From: Roseinatronobacter sp052379845
GTDB lineage: Bacteria > Pseudomonadota > Alphaproteobacteria > Rhodobacterales > Rhodobacteraceae
Assembly (NCBI GenBank): GCA_052379845.1
Contig: JBQTCF010000004.1
Direction: 5' to 3' (one strand)
Length of the DNA: 64,000 nt
The position numbers and the translations under genes are program-made. Of this stretch, positions 35,243 to 44,800 are shown piece by piece (position 1 is the stretch's first letter; each line of letters starts with the position of its first letter). The notes below the pieces were generated by a model that was not told the origin of the DNA, ran no database searches, and saw nothing but the letters and a program-made list of their open reading frames with translations.

Positions 35243-36031
35243 TCAGAACTTGTCTTTAAGCGCGCGAAGATGCGCGAACACCTCGGCATCGCTGGCGCCG
35301 GGCAGTCCGACCGCGGCCTTCATGCGGGGGTCAGCGGCCCGCAGGAAAGGGTTGGTCTGGCGTTCCAGCGCAAGGGGCACAACTGCCATTGGCTTGCCGT
35401 CTTCTGCCATTGGCTTGCCGTCTTCTGCGTCTATTTTGCACTGGGCAATGCGGGCTTGCAAGTCGGGATTATCCCCATCCACACTTAATGCAAATGCGGC
35501 GTTCCCCTTGATGTAATCATGCCCGGAACAAATGACAGTGTCATCAGGCAGCGCCATCAATTTTGTCAGGCTGGACCACATCTGTTCTGCGGTGCCTTCG
35601 AACAGGCGCCCGCATCCCAGCGCCATCAGGCTGTCAGCGGTAAAGGCCAGCCGGCTTTCGGGGAAATGGAACGCGATATGGCCGATCGTATGTCCGGGCA
35701 CGTCCAGCACCCGGCCCTGTTGGGTGCCGATAACAACCGGGTCACCTTCGGCCAGGGCGTGGTCAAGGGGGGGCAACCTGTGGGCATCCTTGCGCGCGCC
35801 CCAGACGGCCGCGCCAGTGGCTGCGCGCAAATCCTGCACGCCATCAATATGGTCGTTGTGGTGGTGGGTGATCAGAATATCCTGAAGTGTCCAGCCTTGC
35901 GCGGTCAGCGCCTGCTGAACAGGTGCCGCGTCGGGCACATCAATAACCGCTGTCCTGCCTGAAACAGCGTCATGAATCAAATAGGCGTAATTGTCCGCAA
36001 GGCAGGGGACAGCGTGCAACACAAAGGGCAT
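35243..36031 (-). CDS. gloB: Hydroxyacylglutathione hydrolase (glyoxalase II)
   Basis: GloB hydrolyses S-lactoylglutathione to lactate and glutathione, the second step of methylglyoxal detoxification. The 262-residue product has the metallo-beta-lactamase motif THHHNDH near residue 55, the further zinc ligands in VPGHTIGH and FTADSL, and the C-terminal glutathione-binding NPFLR. The start at 36031 (MPFVLHAVPCLADNYAYL) matches the family. A perfect 21-base tandem duplication at 35384-35425 gives the doubled EDGKPMA in the C-terminal domain, about seven residues longer than expected. It is divergent from a methyltransferase gene. Confidence 0.95.
   Translation of the reverse strand: MPFVLHAVPCLADNYAYLIHDAVSGRTAVIDVPDAAPVQQALTAQGWTLQDILITHHHNDHIDGVQDLRAATGAAVWGARKDAHRLPPLDHALAEGDPVVIGTQQGRVLDVPGHTIGHIAFHFPESRLAFTADSLMALGCGRLFEGTAEQMWSSLTKLMALPDDTVICSGHDYIKGNAAFALSVDGDNPDLQARIAQCKIDAEDGKPMAEDGKPMAVVPLALERQTNPFLRAADPRMKAAVGLPGASDAEVFAHLRALKDKF
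35384..35425. repeat. 21-base tandem duplication within gloB
   Basis: Two identical copies of a 21-base unit lie side by side (35384-35404 and 35405-35425), coding for EDGKPMA twice in frame. The absence of any difference between copies suggests a recent slippage event in this lineage. Confidence 0.9.
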
Positions 36032-36126
36032 GGTCTTTTCGCTTTCATCGGTTACAGTTATCCCAAGACTGCGCCAAACGGGCGGCATGTGCAACCAAGG
36101 CATCATCAAGGGGTGAAGGGCAAACC

Positions 36127-36876
36127 ATGCATCACGATGTCCGTGCGCTGCGCGACTTCTATTACACAACATCCCTTGGGCGCGCGGCCCAGAAGGCCAT
36201 GCGCGACCAGTTGCGCACCTTCTGGACGGACACATCGGGCCTGTCGGTGGCGGGGTTCGGCTTTGCGGCGCCCCTCTTGCGCCCGTTTCTGCATGAGGCT
36301 GCACGCGTGACCGCGCTGATGCCCGCGCAGCAAGGTGTGATGCACTGGCCCGCTGAATCCGCAAATCATTCTGTTCTGGTCGAGGAAACCAACTGGCCCG
36401 TGGCCACTGGCACAATTGACCGGCTGGTATTGCTGCACGGGCTGGAAACATCCGACCGGCCCGCCGCCTTGCTGGAAGATGCCGCGCGCGTGCTGAAAAC
36501 AGGGGCGAAGGCCGTGTTCATCGTGCCCAACCGGTCGGGGCTTTGGGCCCGCCGCGACGGCACGCCCTTTGCCTTGGGCAGGCCCTATTCGCTGGGCCAG
36601 ATCGAAACGCAACTAAAGGACCACGGCTTCGCGCTGGAAGGGCATTGTGCGGCGCTGTTTTTCCCCCCGCGCGACACCGCGCGATGGCTGCGATGGGCCA
36701 TGACACTGGAACGGATCGGGCAAAAACTGTCGCGCTACCCTGCGGGCGGGGTTCTTGTTGTGCATGCACGCCGCATCAGCGACACGCCCGGAACGACCGG
36801 GCTGGTGGTGAAATCGCGCAAACCCTTGCGGGTTCTTGACGGGGTTACCCAGCCCGGGGCGCGTCCAGCGTGGTAA
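36127..36876 (+). CDS. Putative SAM-dependent methyltransferase
   Basis: The 249-residue product looks like a class I methyltransferase of the Methyltransf_11 type: LSVAGFGFAAPLL occupies the place of the SAM-binding glycine loop, IDRLVLLHGLETSDRPAALLEDAARVLKTGAKAVFIVPN is the typical post-loop region, and WARRDGTPFALGRPYS follows. The glycine loop is weak, so activity is not certain. It is divergent from gloB, an arrangement I recall from other Rhodobacteraceae. The substrate is unknown. Confidence 0.75.
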   Translation: MHHDVRALRDFYYTTSLGRAAQKAMRDQLRTFWTDTSGLSVAGFGFAAPLLRPFLHEAARVTALMPAQQGVMHWPAESANHSVLVEETNWPVATGTIDRLVLLHGLETSDRPAALLEDAARVLKTGAKAVFIVPNRSGLWARRDGTPFALGRPYSLGQIETQLKDHGFALEGHCAALFFPPRDTARWLRWAMTLERIGQKLSRYPAGGVLVVHARRISDTPGTTGLVVKSRKPLRVLDGVTQPGARPAW

Positions 36877-37203
36877 ATGGTGTTTTTCACATACACCGAA
36901 CTGCGGCAAATTGTCCTGCCCACGAAAGCCCGCCGCGCGGCATAAGGGAATCATCACCACTGCAAAAACGGGCCATCCCCGCAGGTGATTGCGCAAACAG
37001 ACGGGGATGAAGGCCCCGCACTGCGGCAAAAACGGGATGCGGGGTAATTTTATGACCCGGATCATCAAGAAGTGGTTACCTTCGCGGTTGCGGCAGAAAT
37101 GGACCTCTGCTAAACCCGCGCCGACCTCACATGCCGCGTAACTGTAGCATTCATAACATCGGGCCAGCGCGAGGCTTGATGAAAACCAGATGGAAGGGTG
37201 GAC
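36877..37203. other. Intergenic region upstream of the ATP synthase operon
   Basis: This 327-base gap should carry the promoter of atpHAGDC. It contains an inverted repeat CATCCCCG (36974-36981) and CGGGGATG (37002-37009), and a word CTGCGGCAAA repeated directly near 36900 and 37021. I could not pick out a convincing -35/-10 pair, tRNA or small gene. Confidence 0.4.
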
Positions 37204-37764
37204 GTGTCCGAACCAGCTTCGATCTCCTCCGGCATCGCCGCGCGCTATGCCACTGCAATTTTTGAGTTGGCGAAAGAGTCAAAATCGCTCAAAGCCCTTG
37301 AAGCAGATGTTGACGCGCTGGATGGCGCGCTGACAGAAAGTGCTGATCTGCGCACCCTGATCACATCGCCGGTTTACACGCGCGATCAGGTTGCAACCGC
37401 GATTACTGCAATCGCCAGTAAAATGAAATTGTCGCAGAACGTGGCGGGCGCACTTGGGCTTATGGCCCAGAAACGCCGCCTGTTTGCCCTGCCGCATGTG
37501 CTGGCTGCACTGCGCACGCGCATCGCCCATGAAAAAGGCGAAGTCACCGCCGAGGTGACATCTGCGCAGGCGTTGTCCAAGGCACAGGAAACAGAGCTTG
37601 TCAAAACGCTCAAAGCGCGTATTGGCAAGGATATAAAACTGAAACTGGCTGTCGATGAATCCCTTATCGGTGGTCTTGTCATCAAGGTGGGCTCGCAAAT
37701 GATCGATACCTCGATCCGTGCGCAGCTCGCGGCCCTCAAGAACAGTATGAAAGAGGTCGGATAA
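37204..37764 (+). CDS. atpH: ATP synthase F1 delta subunit
   Basis: The delta subunit sits on top of the F1 head and joins it to the peripheral stalk. The 186-residue product has the OSCP/delta N-terminal helical domain (GIAARYATAIFELAKE) and the C-terminal block VDESLIGGLVIKVGSQMIDTSIRAQL. I place the start at the GTG at 37204 (product MSEPASIS), since GGAAGG lies seven bases upstream; an in-frame GTG two codons earlier would overlap that site. It heads the operon atpHAGDC, and its stop is directly followed by the atpA start. Confidence 0.94.
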   Translation: MSEPASISSGIAARYATAIFELAKESKSLKALEADVDALDGALTESADLRTLITSPVYTRDQVATAITAIASKMKLSQNVAGALGLMAQKRRLFALPHVLAALRTRIAHEKGEVTAEVTSAQALSKAQETELVKTLKARIGKDIKLKLAVDESLIGGLVIKVGSQMIDTSIRAQLAALKNSMKEVG

Positions 37765-39303
37765 ATGGGTATCCAAGCAGCTGAGATCTCTGCGATCCTG
37801 AAAGAGCAGATCAAGAACTTCGGTCAGGATGTCGAAGTCGCCGAAGTCGGGCGTGTGTTGTCCGTGGGTGACGGCATCGCGCGCGTCCACGGTCTGGACA
37901 ATGTTCAGGCCGGCGAGATGGTCGAATTCCCCGGCGGCGTGCGCGGTATGGCGCTGAACCTTGAGGCCGACAATGTCGGTATCGTTATCTTCGGTGACGA
38001 CCGCGGCATCAAGGAAGGCGACACAGTCACGCGCACGAAATCCATCGTGGATGTGCCGGTTGGCGACGCCCTTCTGGGCCGTGTTGTTGACGGTCTTGGC
38101 AACCCCATTGACGGCAAAGGGCCGATTGTAACGTCAGACCGTCGCGTCGCCGATGTGAAGGCACCGGGCATCATTCCGCGCAAATCGGTTCATGAACCCA
38201 TGGCAACCGGCCTGAAATCCGTGGACGCCATGATCCCGATTGGCCGCGGCCAGCGCGAATTGATCATCGGTGACCGCCAGACCGGCAAGACCGCTGTGGC
38301 ACTGGACACCATCCTGAACCAGAAAAGCTATAACGAAGCTGCCGGTGCGGATGAATCCAAGAAACTGTATTGTGTCTATGTCGCAATCGGTCAGAAGCGG
38401 TCGACTGTTGCGCAGTTGGTGAAGAAGCTGGAAGAAACCGGCGCGATTGAATATTCGATCGTTGTTGCCGCAACCGCGTCCGACCCGGCGCCCATGCAGT
38501 TTCTGGCCCCCTATGCGGCCACGGCCATGGCCGAGCATTTCCGCGACAATGGCCGCCATGCGCTGATCATCTATGATGATTTGTCCAAACAAGCTGTTGC
38601 TTACCGCCAGATGTCGCTGTTGCTGCGTCGCCCACCGGGCCGCGAAGCTTACCCTGGTGACGTGTTCTACCTGCACTCCCGCCTTCTGGAACGCTCTGCG
38701 AAACTGAACGAAGATCACGGTTCGGGGTCGCTGACGGCGCTGCCCATCATCGAAACCCAGGGCGGTGACGTGTCGGCCTTTATTCCGACAAACGTGATTT
38801 CGATCACCGACGGTCAGATCTTCCTTGAAACCGAATTGTTCTATCAGGGTATCCGCCCGGCGGTGAACACTGGTCTGTCCGTGTCGCGCGTGGGGTCGTC
38901 TGCGCAAACCGATGCGATGAAATCAGTTGCCGGTCCGGTGAAACTGGAACTGGCACAATACCGCGAAATGGCGGCGTTTGCGCAGTTCGGGTCCGATCTG
39001 GATGCGTCCACCCAGCGGTTGCTGAACCGTGGTGCGCGCCTGACTGAGCTGATGAAGCAAGGCCAGTATTCGCCCATGACCAACGCGGAAATCGTCTGCG
39101 TGATCTTTGCGGGCACCCAAGGGTATCTGGACAAGGTTGCCGTCAAGGATGTGGGCCGCTTTGAAAAAGGTCTGCTGGCCCATCTGCGCGGCAGCCACAA
39201 GGCGCTTCTGGATGACATCACCATAAATGACCGCAAGGTTAAAGGTGAGCTGGAACAAAAAATCCGCGCCGCTTTGGATGAATTCGCGAAAGACTTCGCC
39301 TAA
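37765..39303 (+). CDS. atpA: ATP synthase F1 alpha subunit
   Basis: The 512-residue alpha subunit forms the F1 hexamer with beta and carries the non-catalytic nucleotide sites. It has the Walker A motif GDRQTGKTA near residue 170, the ATP synthase signature PAVNTGLSVSRVGSSAQ region, and the arginine finger within it. Length matches the family. It starts at the base after the atpH stop codon, so the two are translationally linked. Confidence 0.98.
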   Translation: MGIQAAEISAILKEQIKNFGQDVEVAEVGRVLSVGDGIARVHGLDNVQAGEMVEFPGGVRGMALNLEADNVGIVIFGDDRGIKEGDTVTRTKSIVDVPVGDALLGRVVDGLGNPIDGKGPIVTSDRRVADVKAPGIIPRKSVHEPMATGLKSVDAMIPIGRGQRELIIGDRQTGKTAVALDTILNQKSYNEAAGADESKKLYCVYVAIGQKRSTVAQLVKKLEETGAIEYSIVVAATASDPAPMQFLAPYAATAMAEHFRDNGRHALIIYDDLSKQAVAYRQMSLLLRRPPGREAYPGDVFYLHSRLLERSAKLNEDHGSGSLTALPIIETQGGDVSAFIPTNVISITDGQIFLETELFYQGIRPAVNTGLSVSRVGSSAQTDAMKSVAGPVKLELAQYREMAAFAQFGSDLDASTQRLLNRGARLTELMKQGQYSPMTNAEIVCVIFAGTQGYLDKVAVKDVGRFEKGLLAHLRGSHKALLDDITINDRKVKGELEQKIRAALDEFAKDFA

Positions 39304-39326
39304 GGGCGGGGTAACAGGAGGAGCGA

Positions 39327-40202
39327 ATGGCAAACCTGAAGGACCTCAAGAACCGGATCTCCAGCGTTAAATCAACGCGCAAGATCACGAAGGCCATGCA
39401 AATGGTCGCGGCCGCAAAACTGCGCCGCGCCCAGGACGCCGCCGAAGCAGCGCGTCCTTATGCCGAACGTATGGCGAATGTGGTCAATGGCCTTGCGGCG
39501 TCTGTCGCAGGGTCGGAAACGGCACCGAAACTGTTGGCTGGAAGCGGGTCGGACCAGACCCATCTTCTGGTGGTCATGACGGCCGAACGCGGGCTTTGCG
39601 GTGGGTTCAATTCCTCCATCGTGAAGGCCGCGCGTGTGCGGGTTGCGAAATTGCTTGCCGAAGGCAAGACGGTCAAAATTCTGACTGTCGGCAAAAAAGG
39701 CCGTGAGCAGCTGAAGCGTGACCTGTCGGCGCATATGGTCGGTCACGTCGATCTAAGCGAGGTCAAGCGCGTCGGATATGAAAATGCAGCCGATATTTCG
39801 AAACGTGTGTTCGAAATGTTTGATGCCGGCGAATTCGACGTTGCGACCATTTTTTACAACCGCTTTGAATCGGTGATCAGCCAGATTCCGACACCGCAGC
39901 AGATCATTCCTGCCGAAGTGCCCGAAACCGATACGGCCAAATCCGAAACGCTCTATGATTACGAGCCATCGGAGGAAGCCATTCTGGAAGACCTGCTGCC
40001 ACGGTCCGTGACCACGCAGATCTTCACCGCGCTTCTGGAAAATGCGGCGTCTGAACAGGGTGCACGGATGTCAGCAATGGACAACGCCACGCGCAATGCG
40101 GGCGACATGATCGACCGGCTGACCATCCAGTATAACCGCTCGCGTCAGGCCGCGATCACCAAAGAGCTTATCGAGATCATTTCGGGCGCGGAAGCGCTCT
40201 GA
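39327..40202 (+). CDS. atpG: ATP synthase F1 gamma subunit
   Basis: The 291-residue gamma subunit is the rotating central shaft. It shows the N-terminal coiled helix with IKSTRKITKAMQMVAAAKLRRAQ-like sequence and the C-terminal AMDNATRNAGDMIDRLTIQYNR signature. AGGAGG precedes the start by a few bases. It lies 23 bases after atpA and 20 bases before atpD. Confidence 0.98.
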   Translation: MANLKDLKNRISSVKSTRKITKAMQMVAAAKLRRAQDAAEAARPYAERMANVVNGLAASVAGSETAPKLLAGSGSDQTHLLVVMTAERGLCGGFNSSIVKAARVRVAKLLAEGKTVKILTVGKKGREQLKRDLSAHMVGHVDLSEVKRVGYENAADISKRVFEMFDAGEFDVATIFYNRFESVISQIPTPQQIIPAEVPETDTAKSETLYDYEPSEEAILEDLLPRSVTTQIFTALLENAASEQGARMSAMDNATRNAGDMIDRLTIQYNRSRQAAITKELIEIISGAEAL

Positions 40203-40222
40203 CGAACCCGGAGAGACAAATA

Positions 40223-41641
40223 ATGGCTTCAAATGGCAAAATCACACAGGTGATCGGCGCCGTCGTCGACGTGCAGTTCGACGGCGACCTGCCCCCTATT
40301 CTGAACGCGCTGGAAACCGACAATAACGGCAAGCGTCTGGTGCTGGAAGTGGCCCAGCACCTTGGCGAAAGCACTGTGCGCACCATTGCGATGGACGCGA
40401 CCGAAGGTCTGGTCCGTGGCCAGCCCGTCAAGGACTCGGGCGAGCCGATCATGGTTCCCGTGGGCGACGCAACGCTGGGCCGCATCCTGAACGTGGTGGG
40501 CGAACCCGTGGACGAAGGCGCGCCGATTGACGCGACCGAACGCCGCGCGATTCACCAACCCGCCCCCGGTTTCGACGCGCAGTCAACAGAATCCGAGATT
40601 CTGGTGACCGGCATCAAGGTTATCGACCTGCTGGCCCCCTATTCAAAGGGCGGTAAAATTGGTCTGTTCGGTGGTGCTGGTGTGGGCAAAACCGTTTTGA
40701 TCATGGAATTGATCAACAACATCGCCAAAGTGCATTCGGGCTATTCGGTGTTTGCCGGTGTGGGCGAACGGACCCGTGAAGGCAACGACCTGTATCACGA
40801 GATGATGGAATCCGGCGTTATCAACATCGACAACCTGTCGGAATCCAAAGTGGCGCTGGTTTATGGCCAGATGAATGAACCCCCCGGTGCGCGTGCGCGT
40901 GTGGCACTGACCGGCCTGACCCTGGCCGAACAGTTCCGCGACCAGTCCGGGACCGACGTTTTGTTCTTCGTGGACAATATCTTCCGCTTTACGCAAGCCG
41001 GTTCGGAAGTGTCAGCACTTCTGGGGCGTATTCCCTCCGCTGTGGGCTACCAGCCAACGCTGGCCACCGACATGGGCGCATTGCAGGAACGCATCACCTC
41101 GACCAAGGCAGGCTCCATCACCTCGGTTCAGGCGATTTATGTGCCTGCAGATGACTTGACCGACCCTGCGCCGGCCACATCCTTTGCCCACCTTGACGCG
41201 ACCACCGTTCTGTCGCGCGCGATCTCGGAACTGGGCATCTACCCCGCTGTGGACCCGCTTGATTCCAACTCGCGCCTGATGGACCCGACCTATATCGGGG
41301 ATGAACATTATCAGGTGGCCCGCGATGTGCAGGGTATCTTGCAGCGCTACAAGTCGCTTCAGGACATCATTGCCATCCTTGGCATGGACGAATTGTCGGA
41401 AGAAGACAAAATGACCGTGGCACGCGCGCGCAAGATCCAGCGCTTTCTGTCGCAGCCTTTTGACGTGGCAAAAGTGTTCACCGGGTCCGACGGTATTCAG
41501 GTTCCGCTTGAAAAAACCATCGCATCCTTCAAGGCTGTTGTCGCAGGCGAATACGACCACCTGCCCGAAGCCGCCTTCTACATGGTCGGCGACATTGACG
41601 ATGTGATCGCAAAAGCCGAGAAGCTGGCCGCTGCGGCCTAA
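40223..41641 (+). CDS. atpD: ATP synthase F1 beta subunit
   Basis: The 472-residue beta subunit holds the catalytic sites. It has Walker A GGAGVGKTV near residue 155, the GERTREGNDLYHEM loop with the catalytic glutamate, and the signature PAVDPLDSNSR. Length and sequence are standard. It is followed after ten bases by atpC. Confidence 0.98.
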   Translation: MASNGKITQVIGAVVDVQFDGDLPPILNALETDNNGKRLVLEVAQHLGESTVRTIAMDATEGLVRGQPVKDSGEPIMVPVGDATLGRILNVVGEPVDEGAPIDATERRAIHQPAPGFDAQSTESEILVTGIKVIDLLAPYSKGGKIGLFGGAGVGKTVLIMELINNIAKVHSGYSVFAGVGERTREGNDLYHEMMESGVINIDNLSESKVALVYGQMNEPPGARARVALTGLTLAEQFRDQSGTDVLFFVDNIFRFTQAGSEVSALLGRIPSAVGYQPTLATDMGALQERITSTKAGSITSVQAIYVPADDLTDPAPATSFAHLDATTVLSRAISELGIYPAVDPLDSNSRLMDPTYIGDEHYQVARDVQGILQRYKSLQDIIAILGMDELSEEDKMTVARARKIQRFLSQPFDVAKVFTGSDGIQVPLEKTIASFKAVVAGEYDHLPEAAFYMVGDIDDVIAKAEKLAAAA

Positions 41642-41651
41642 AGGGGGCCTT

Positions 41652-42047
41652 ATGGCTGACATGATGCAATTCGAACTGGTATCGCCCGAACGGAAGCTTG
41701 CTTCTGTTCAGGCGCGCGCTGTGCAGATCCCTGCAGCAGATGGCGACCTGACAGCAATGTCCGATCATGCGCCCCTGATCACCACTTTGCGCCCCGGCGT
41801 TCTGGTGGTTGATGGTGCAGATGGGGAAACCCGGTTTGCCGTGACGGGGGGCTTCGCTGAAATCACCCCCAACGCGACATCTGTTCTGGCAGAACGCGCC
41901 TATCCTGCTGGGCAGGAAGGGCGCGACGCCTTGCAAGGGCTGCTTGACGAAACGCGCGCCAAAGCGGCAACGGCCGAAGGTCACGACCGCGATGCGCTGA
42001 ACAAAACCGCGGACGATCTGGCCAACACCATCGCGACAATGTTCTGA
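41652..42047 (+). CDS. atpC: ATP synthase F1 epsilon subunit
   Basis: The 131-residue epsilon subunit regulates the enzyme and binds the rotor. It begins MADMMQFELVSPERKLASVQ and has the beta-sandwich block ADGDLTAMSDHAPLITTLRPGV. The C-terminal helical part is of normal alphaproteobacterial length. It ends the operon and is followed by an intrinsic terminator. Confidence 0.96.
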   Translation: MADMMQFELVSPERKLASVQARAVQIPAADGDLTAMSDHAPLITTLRPGVLVVDGADGETRFAVTGGFAEITPNATSVLAERAYPAGQEGRDALQGLLDETRAKAATAEGHDRDALNKTADDLANTIATMF

Positions 42048-42138
42048 CGCCCCTTGGGCGCCAGTTCTTGCGACGCAATGGCGCAAGAGAAAAACGCGTA
42101 ATTTGCGTCTGCCAGAACGTCCAGCTGCACAGATAGAC

Positions 42139-42168
42139 CCCGCTGCACCATGTGCGGCGGGTTTTTTT
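42139..42168 (+). terminator. Intrinsic terminator of the atpHAGDC operon
   Basis: A ten-base stem with one T-G wobble, CCCGCTGCAC (42139-42148) and GTGCGGCGGG (42152-42161), encloses CAT and is followed by seven T residues. It lies about 90 bases after the atpC stop. Confidence 0.92.
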
Positions 42169-42235
42169 AAAGCGTGTCGCGTTCATTCGCATTCACGCGA
42201 CCCACTCTAACTTATTGAGTTCGCAGGTTCGAGAA

Positions 42236-42336
42236 GCGCAAAACCGGTTCCCACTTTTGCGCAACCTGCTCTAACCTCATGGTGTCGCGTGTCTTTTGCG
42301 CAAAACAGGTTCCCGCCTTTGACCAACCTGCTCAGC
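42236..42336. repeat. Two copies of a GCGCAAAAC-GGTTCCC palindromic repeat
   Basis: The first unit, from 42236, reads GCGCAAAACCGGTTCCCACT and runs on through TTTGCGCAACCTGCTC; the outer GCGCAAAA and TTTTGCGC are complementary. A second, diverged unit follows from 42298 (GCGCAAAACAGGTTCCCGCC), ending CAACCTGCTC. Words of this kind are widespread in alphaproteobacterial intergenic DNA. The second unit touches the end of the mechanosensitive channel gene. Confidence 0.65.
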
Positions 42337-44788
42337 GCTGATCCGGCCCGTCAGCGTCAGATGTATCGCCCGTGTCCGTTTCAGAAACTTCATCATATTG
42401 CATCAGGTTTGACTGCGCCGCTTCTTGTGGCGTGTCAGCTGCTGGCGCGACAGGCGCATCTCCGCGCAAAACTTCGGGGTTGCGCAGCCAGATATCACGC
42501 TGTGCGAATGGTATTTCTATACCTTCCTGCTTGAAGCGTTCCGCAATCTGATGGCGCACTTCTGTGCGCACGCTTAACCCGAACCCCACATCGCTGATGA
42601 CAATGCGCAGCTCAAATTCCAGGGCATCCGCCCCGAAATTGGTGAAATGCACCGCCGGCGCCGGGTCCAGCAGCGCCAAGGGCTGCGCATCCCCGATTTC
42701 CTTTAGGATACGTTCCACCTTGCGCGTGTCCGACCCATAAGCCACCCCCACAGGGATGATAACACGCCCGGTCTGGCTAAACCGCGTCCAGTTTGTCACG
42801 GTGCCCGAAATCAGGTCCGCATTGGGCACAATCACATCTGTCCGGTCAAAGGTTTCGATGATCGTAGAGCGCACCGAGATTGAGCGCACTGTCCCCATCG
42901 TGGTGCCAACCTCAATCCAGTCGCCTTCGGCTACAGGGCGTTCGATCAGCAAAATCAGCCCCGAAATGAAATTCGAAACAATGTTTTGCAGACCGAAACC
43001 GATCCCCACGGACAAGGCCCCCGCCACAATGGCAAGGCCGGACAGGTCAATGCCCGCAGTCGAAATCGCCACCAGCGCGGCAATAAATATGCCCACATAG
43101 CCAGTGCCGGAAATAACTGCCTTCTGCCCGCCCTTGTCGATCTTGGTTTTGGGCAGAACAGTCGACCCAAGCGCGCCTTGGACCATGCGTGTCAGCATGT
43201 AGCCGATGGAAAAAACGATTACGAAACTCAGGATATTGGTTGGTGATATGCGCGTTTCGCCAACACGGAACCCTTCGCGCAGCACTTGCCACAGTTCCAG
43301 CAACTCGGTCGGGCGAACGCCCCAGATCAGGGCGAAAACCGGCAAGGACAACAACACCAACGCGAAACTGATCAATGCAGGGATCAGCGCGTCGGGGTCA
43401 TCAAGCTTGCGGGCCGTGACCATATCATATGTGTCTGACACCAATTGCGAGACGAAAATAAGCACCGCGACAACCCATAAGGACACAATCGCGGGAAACA
43501 ACACCGCCTCGGCGGCCTGAACATAGCCGACAGCGGCAAAAACCGGGCTACCCGCACCAATCACCAGCGCCCCGCGCCCAAGGATATTGATCATCCTGTC
43601 AAAAAAGCGCCGCTCCTCGCCTTGGTCGGTGCACAGTTTGGCATGCAGCGTCATCAGCGACCCGAACCGCACAAGCACCAGCCCGGCCAGCACGATAATC
43701 GGAAACAGGATTACAGCATTCGCGGCGTCTGTCTGAACTTCTGGGTTGATGTATTCATATATCATCAGCCCTGCGCCCATGATCAGGCCCATGAGATGGG
43801 ACAGGAAACGCCCCTCGCGGCGGCGGGCATCGGGCAGTTTCAAGGCCAGTTGCGGGGTTTCGACGACTGGGAAAATCTCCCCTCCGGCCCATCTGGCAGA
43901 AAAGTAGATGACCCCGAACCCAATCAGTGCAGTTGTCAGGTCACTGCCGATTTCGCCGATAATGCCGGTCAATTCCAGCGCGATGGCAACTGCAACAACA
44001 GCCGTCACCGGGACCAGAATCTGCGCAAGAGAGGCGATTTCTGCAAAAACCCGCTTGCTTTTGCGCGCCCCTTCTTCGTGCAGCAATTTGGCCACCGCAT
44101 GTTCAATCCAGCGCCGCCCGCGCAACAATACGAAACCGGCAAACCCGATAAGCAACAGCACAATCGGCAGATTGGACCGGAATTCACGCAGGCGCGCAGG
44201 GTCATCCAGCGCGCCGGCCACTTGGGTGTAGAATGTAAAACTGCGCCCCCAGACCGCATCAGCAGCGGCCACCCAGTTGACGGGGTTCAACGGCGAGGGC
44301 CACAGTTCCAGCAGTGCTTCGGCCTGACGTTCGCGCAAGATGACGTCAATTTGCCGGATCAAGCCATCCGCGCGCCGAAACGCTTCTTGCGCGGCAATCC
44401 CGGGGGCCTGAAGGGCCGTAAGCTGTTCGGTCAACTCGGCGCGGCGCGTGGCGATTTCGGGGGCTTCAGACGTGCCTTCCTCGGGAACGGGGCCAAGTGC
44501 TGCGATCTGTTCACGAAGACTGGCAATCCGCGTCTGGTTGGCATCCTGCGCGGCCAGAAAACGCGCCCGGAACGTCACCAGTTCCTGACGCAACTCATTT
44601 AGGGTTGCATCATCAGCGGTGCCCGCATCAGTGATACTTTCCGCGCGCGCCGCGACATTGCGCCATTCGTCGTAATCCGGCGCAGTGCTGGCGGGCGGTT
44701 CAGAGGATTGCGCCAGCGCCCCGTTCGGGGCCGTGACACATGCTGTGGCGCAAAACAGCGCCAGAAGAAGACCTTTTATAAACTGCAT
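42332..44788 (-). CDS. Mechanosensitive ion channel of the MscS family with DUF3772 domain
   Basis: The 818-residue product has a signal peptide (to about residue 26, NGALAQ), a periplasmic coiled-coil region with a DUF3772-like part (residues about 40-190), about ten membrane segments, and the MscS core near residue 580-760 (GLQNIVSNFISGLILLIERPVAEGDWIEVG). It would open under membrane tension to release solutes in osmotic downshock. The acidic C-terminal tail is not part of the family core. It lies 12 bases downstream of the cysteine synthase gene, so the two are probably co-transcribed. Confidence 0.93.
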   Translation of the reverse strand: MQFIKGLLLALFCATACVTAPNGALAQSSEPPASTAPDYDEWRNVAARAESITDAGTADDATLNELRQELVTFRARFLAAQDANQTRIASLREQIAALGPVPEEGTSEAPEIATRRAELTEQLTALQAPGIAAQEAFRRADGLIRQIDVILRERQAEALLELWPSPLNPVNWVAAADAVWGRSFTFYTQVAGALDDPARLREFRSNLPIVLLLIGFAGFVLLRGRRWIEHAVAKLLHEEGARKSKRVFAEIASLAQILVPVTAVVAVAIALELTGIIGEIGSDLTTALIGFGVIYFSARWAGGEIFPVVETPQLALKLPDARRREGRFLSHLMGLIMGAGLMIYEYINPEVQTDAANAVILFPIIVLAGLVLVRFGSLMTLHAKLCTDQGEERRFFDRMINILGRGALVIGAGSPVFAAVGYVQAAEAVLFPAIVSLWVVAVLIFVSQLVSDTYDMVTARKLDDPDALIPALISFALVLLSLPVFALIWGVRPTELLELWQVLREGFRVGETRISPTNILSFVIVFSIGYMLTRMVQGALGSTVLPKTKIDKGGQKAVISGTGYVGIFIAALVAISTAGIDLSGLAIVAGALSVGIGFGLQNIVSNFISGLILLIERPVAEGDWIEVGTTMGTVRSISVRSTIIETFDRTDVIVPNADLISGTVTNWTRFSQTGRVIIPVGVAYGSDTRKVERILKEIGDAQPLALLDPAPAVHFTNFGADALEFELRIVISDVGFGLSVRTEVRHQIAERFKQEGIEIPFAQRDIWLRNPEVLRGDAPVAPAADTPQEAAQSNLMQYDEVSETDTGDTSDADGPDQR

Positions 44789-44800
44789 GATACCAGACTA

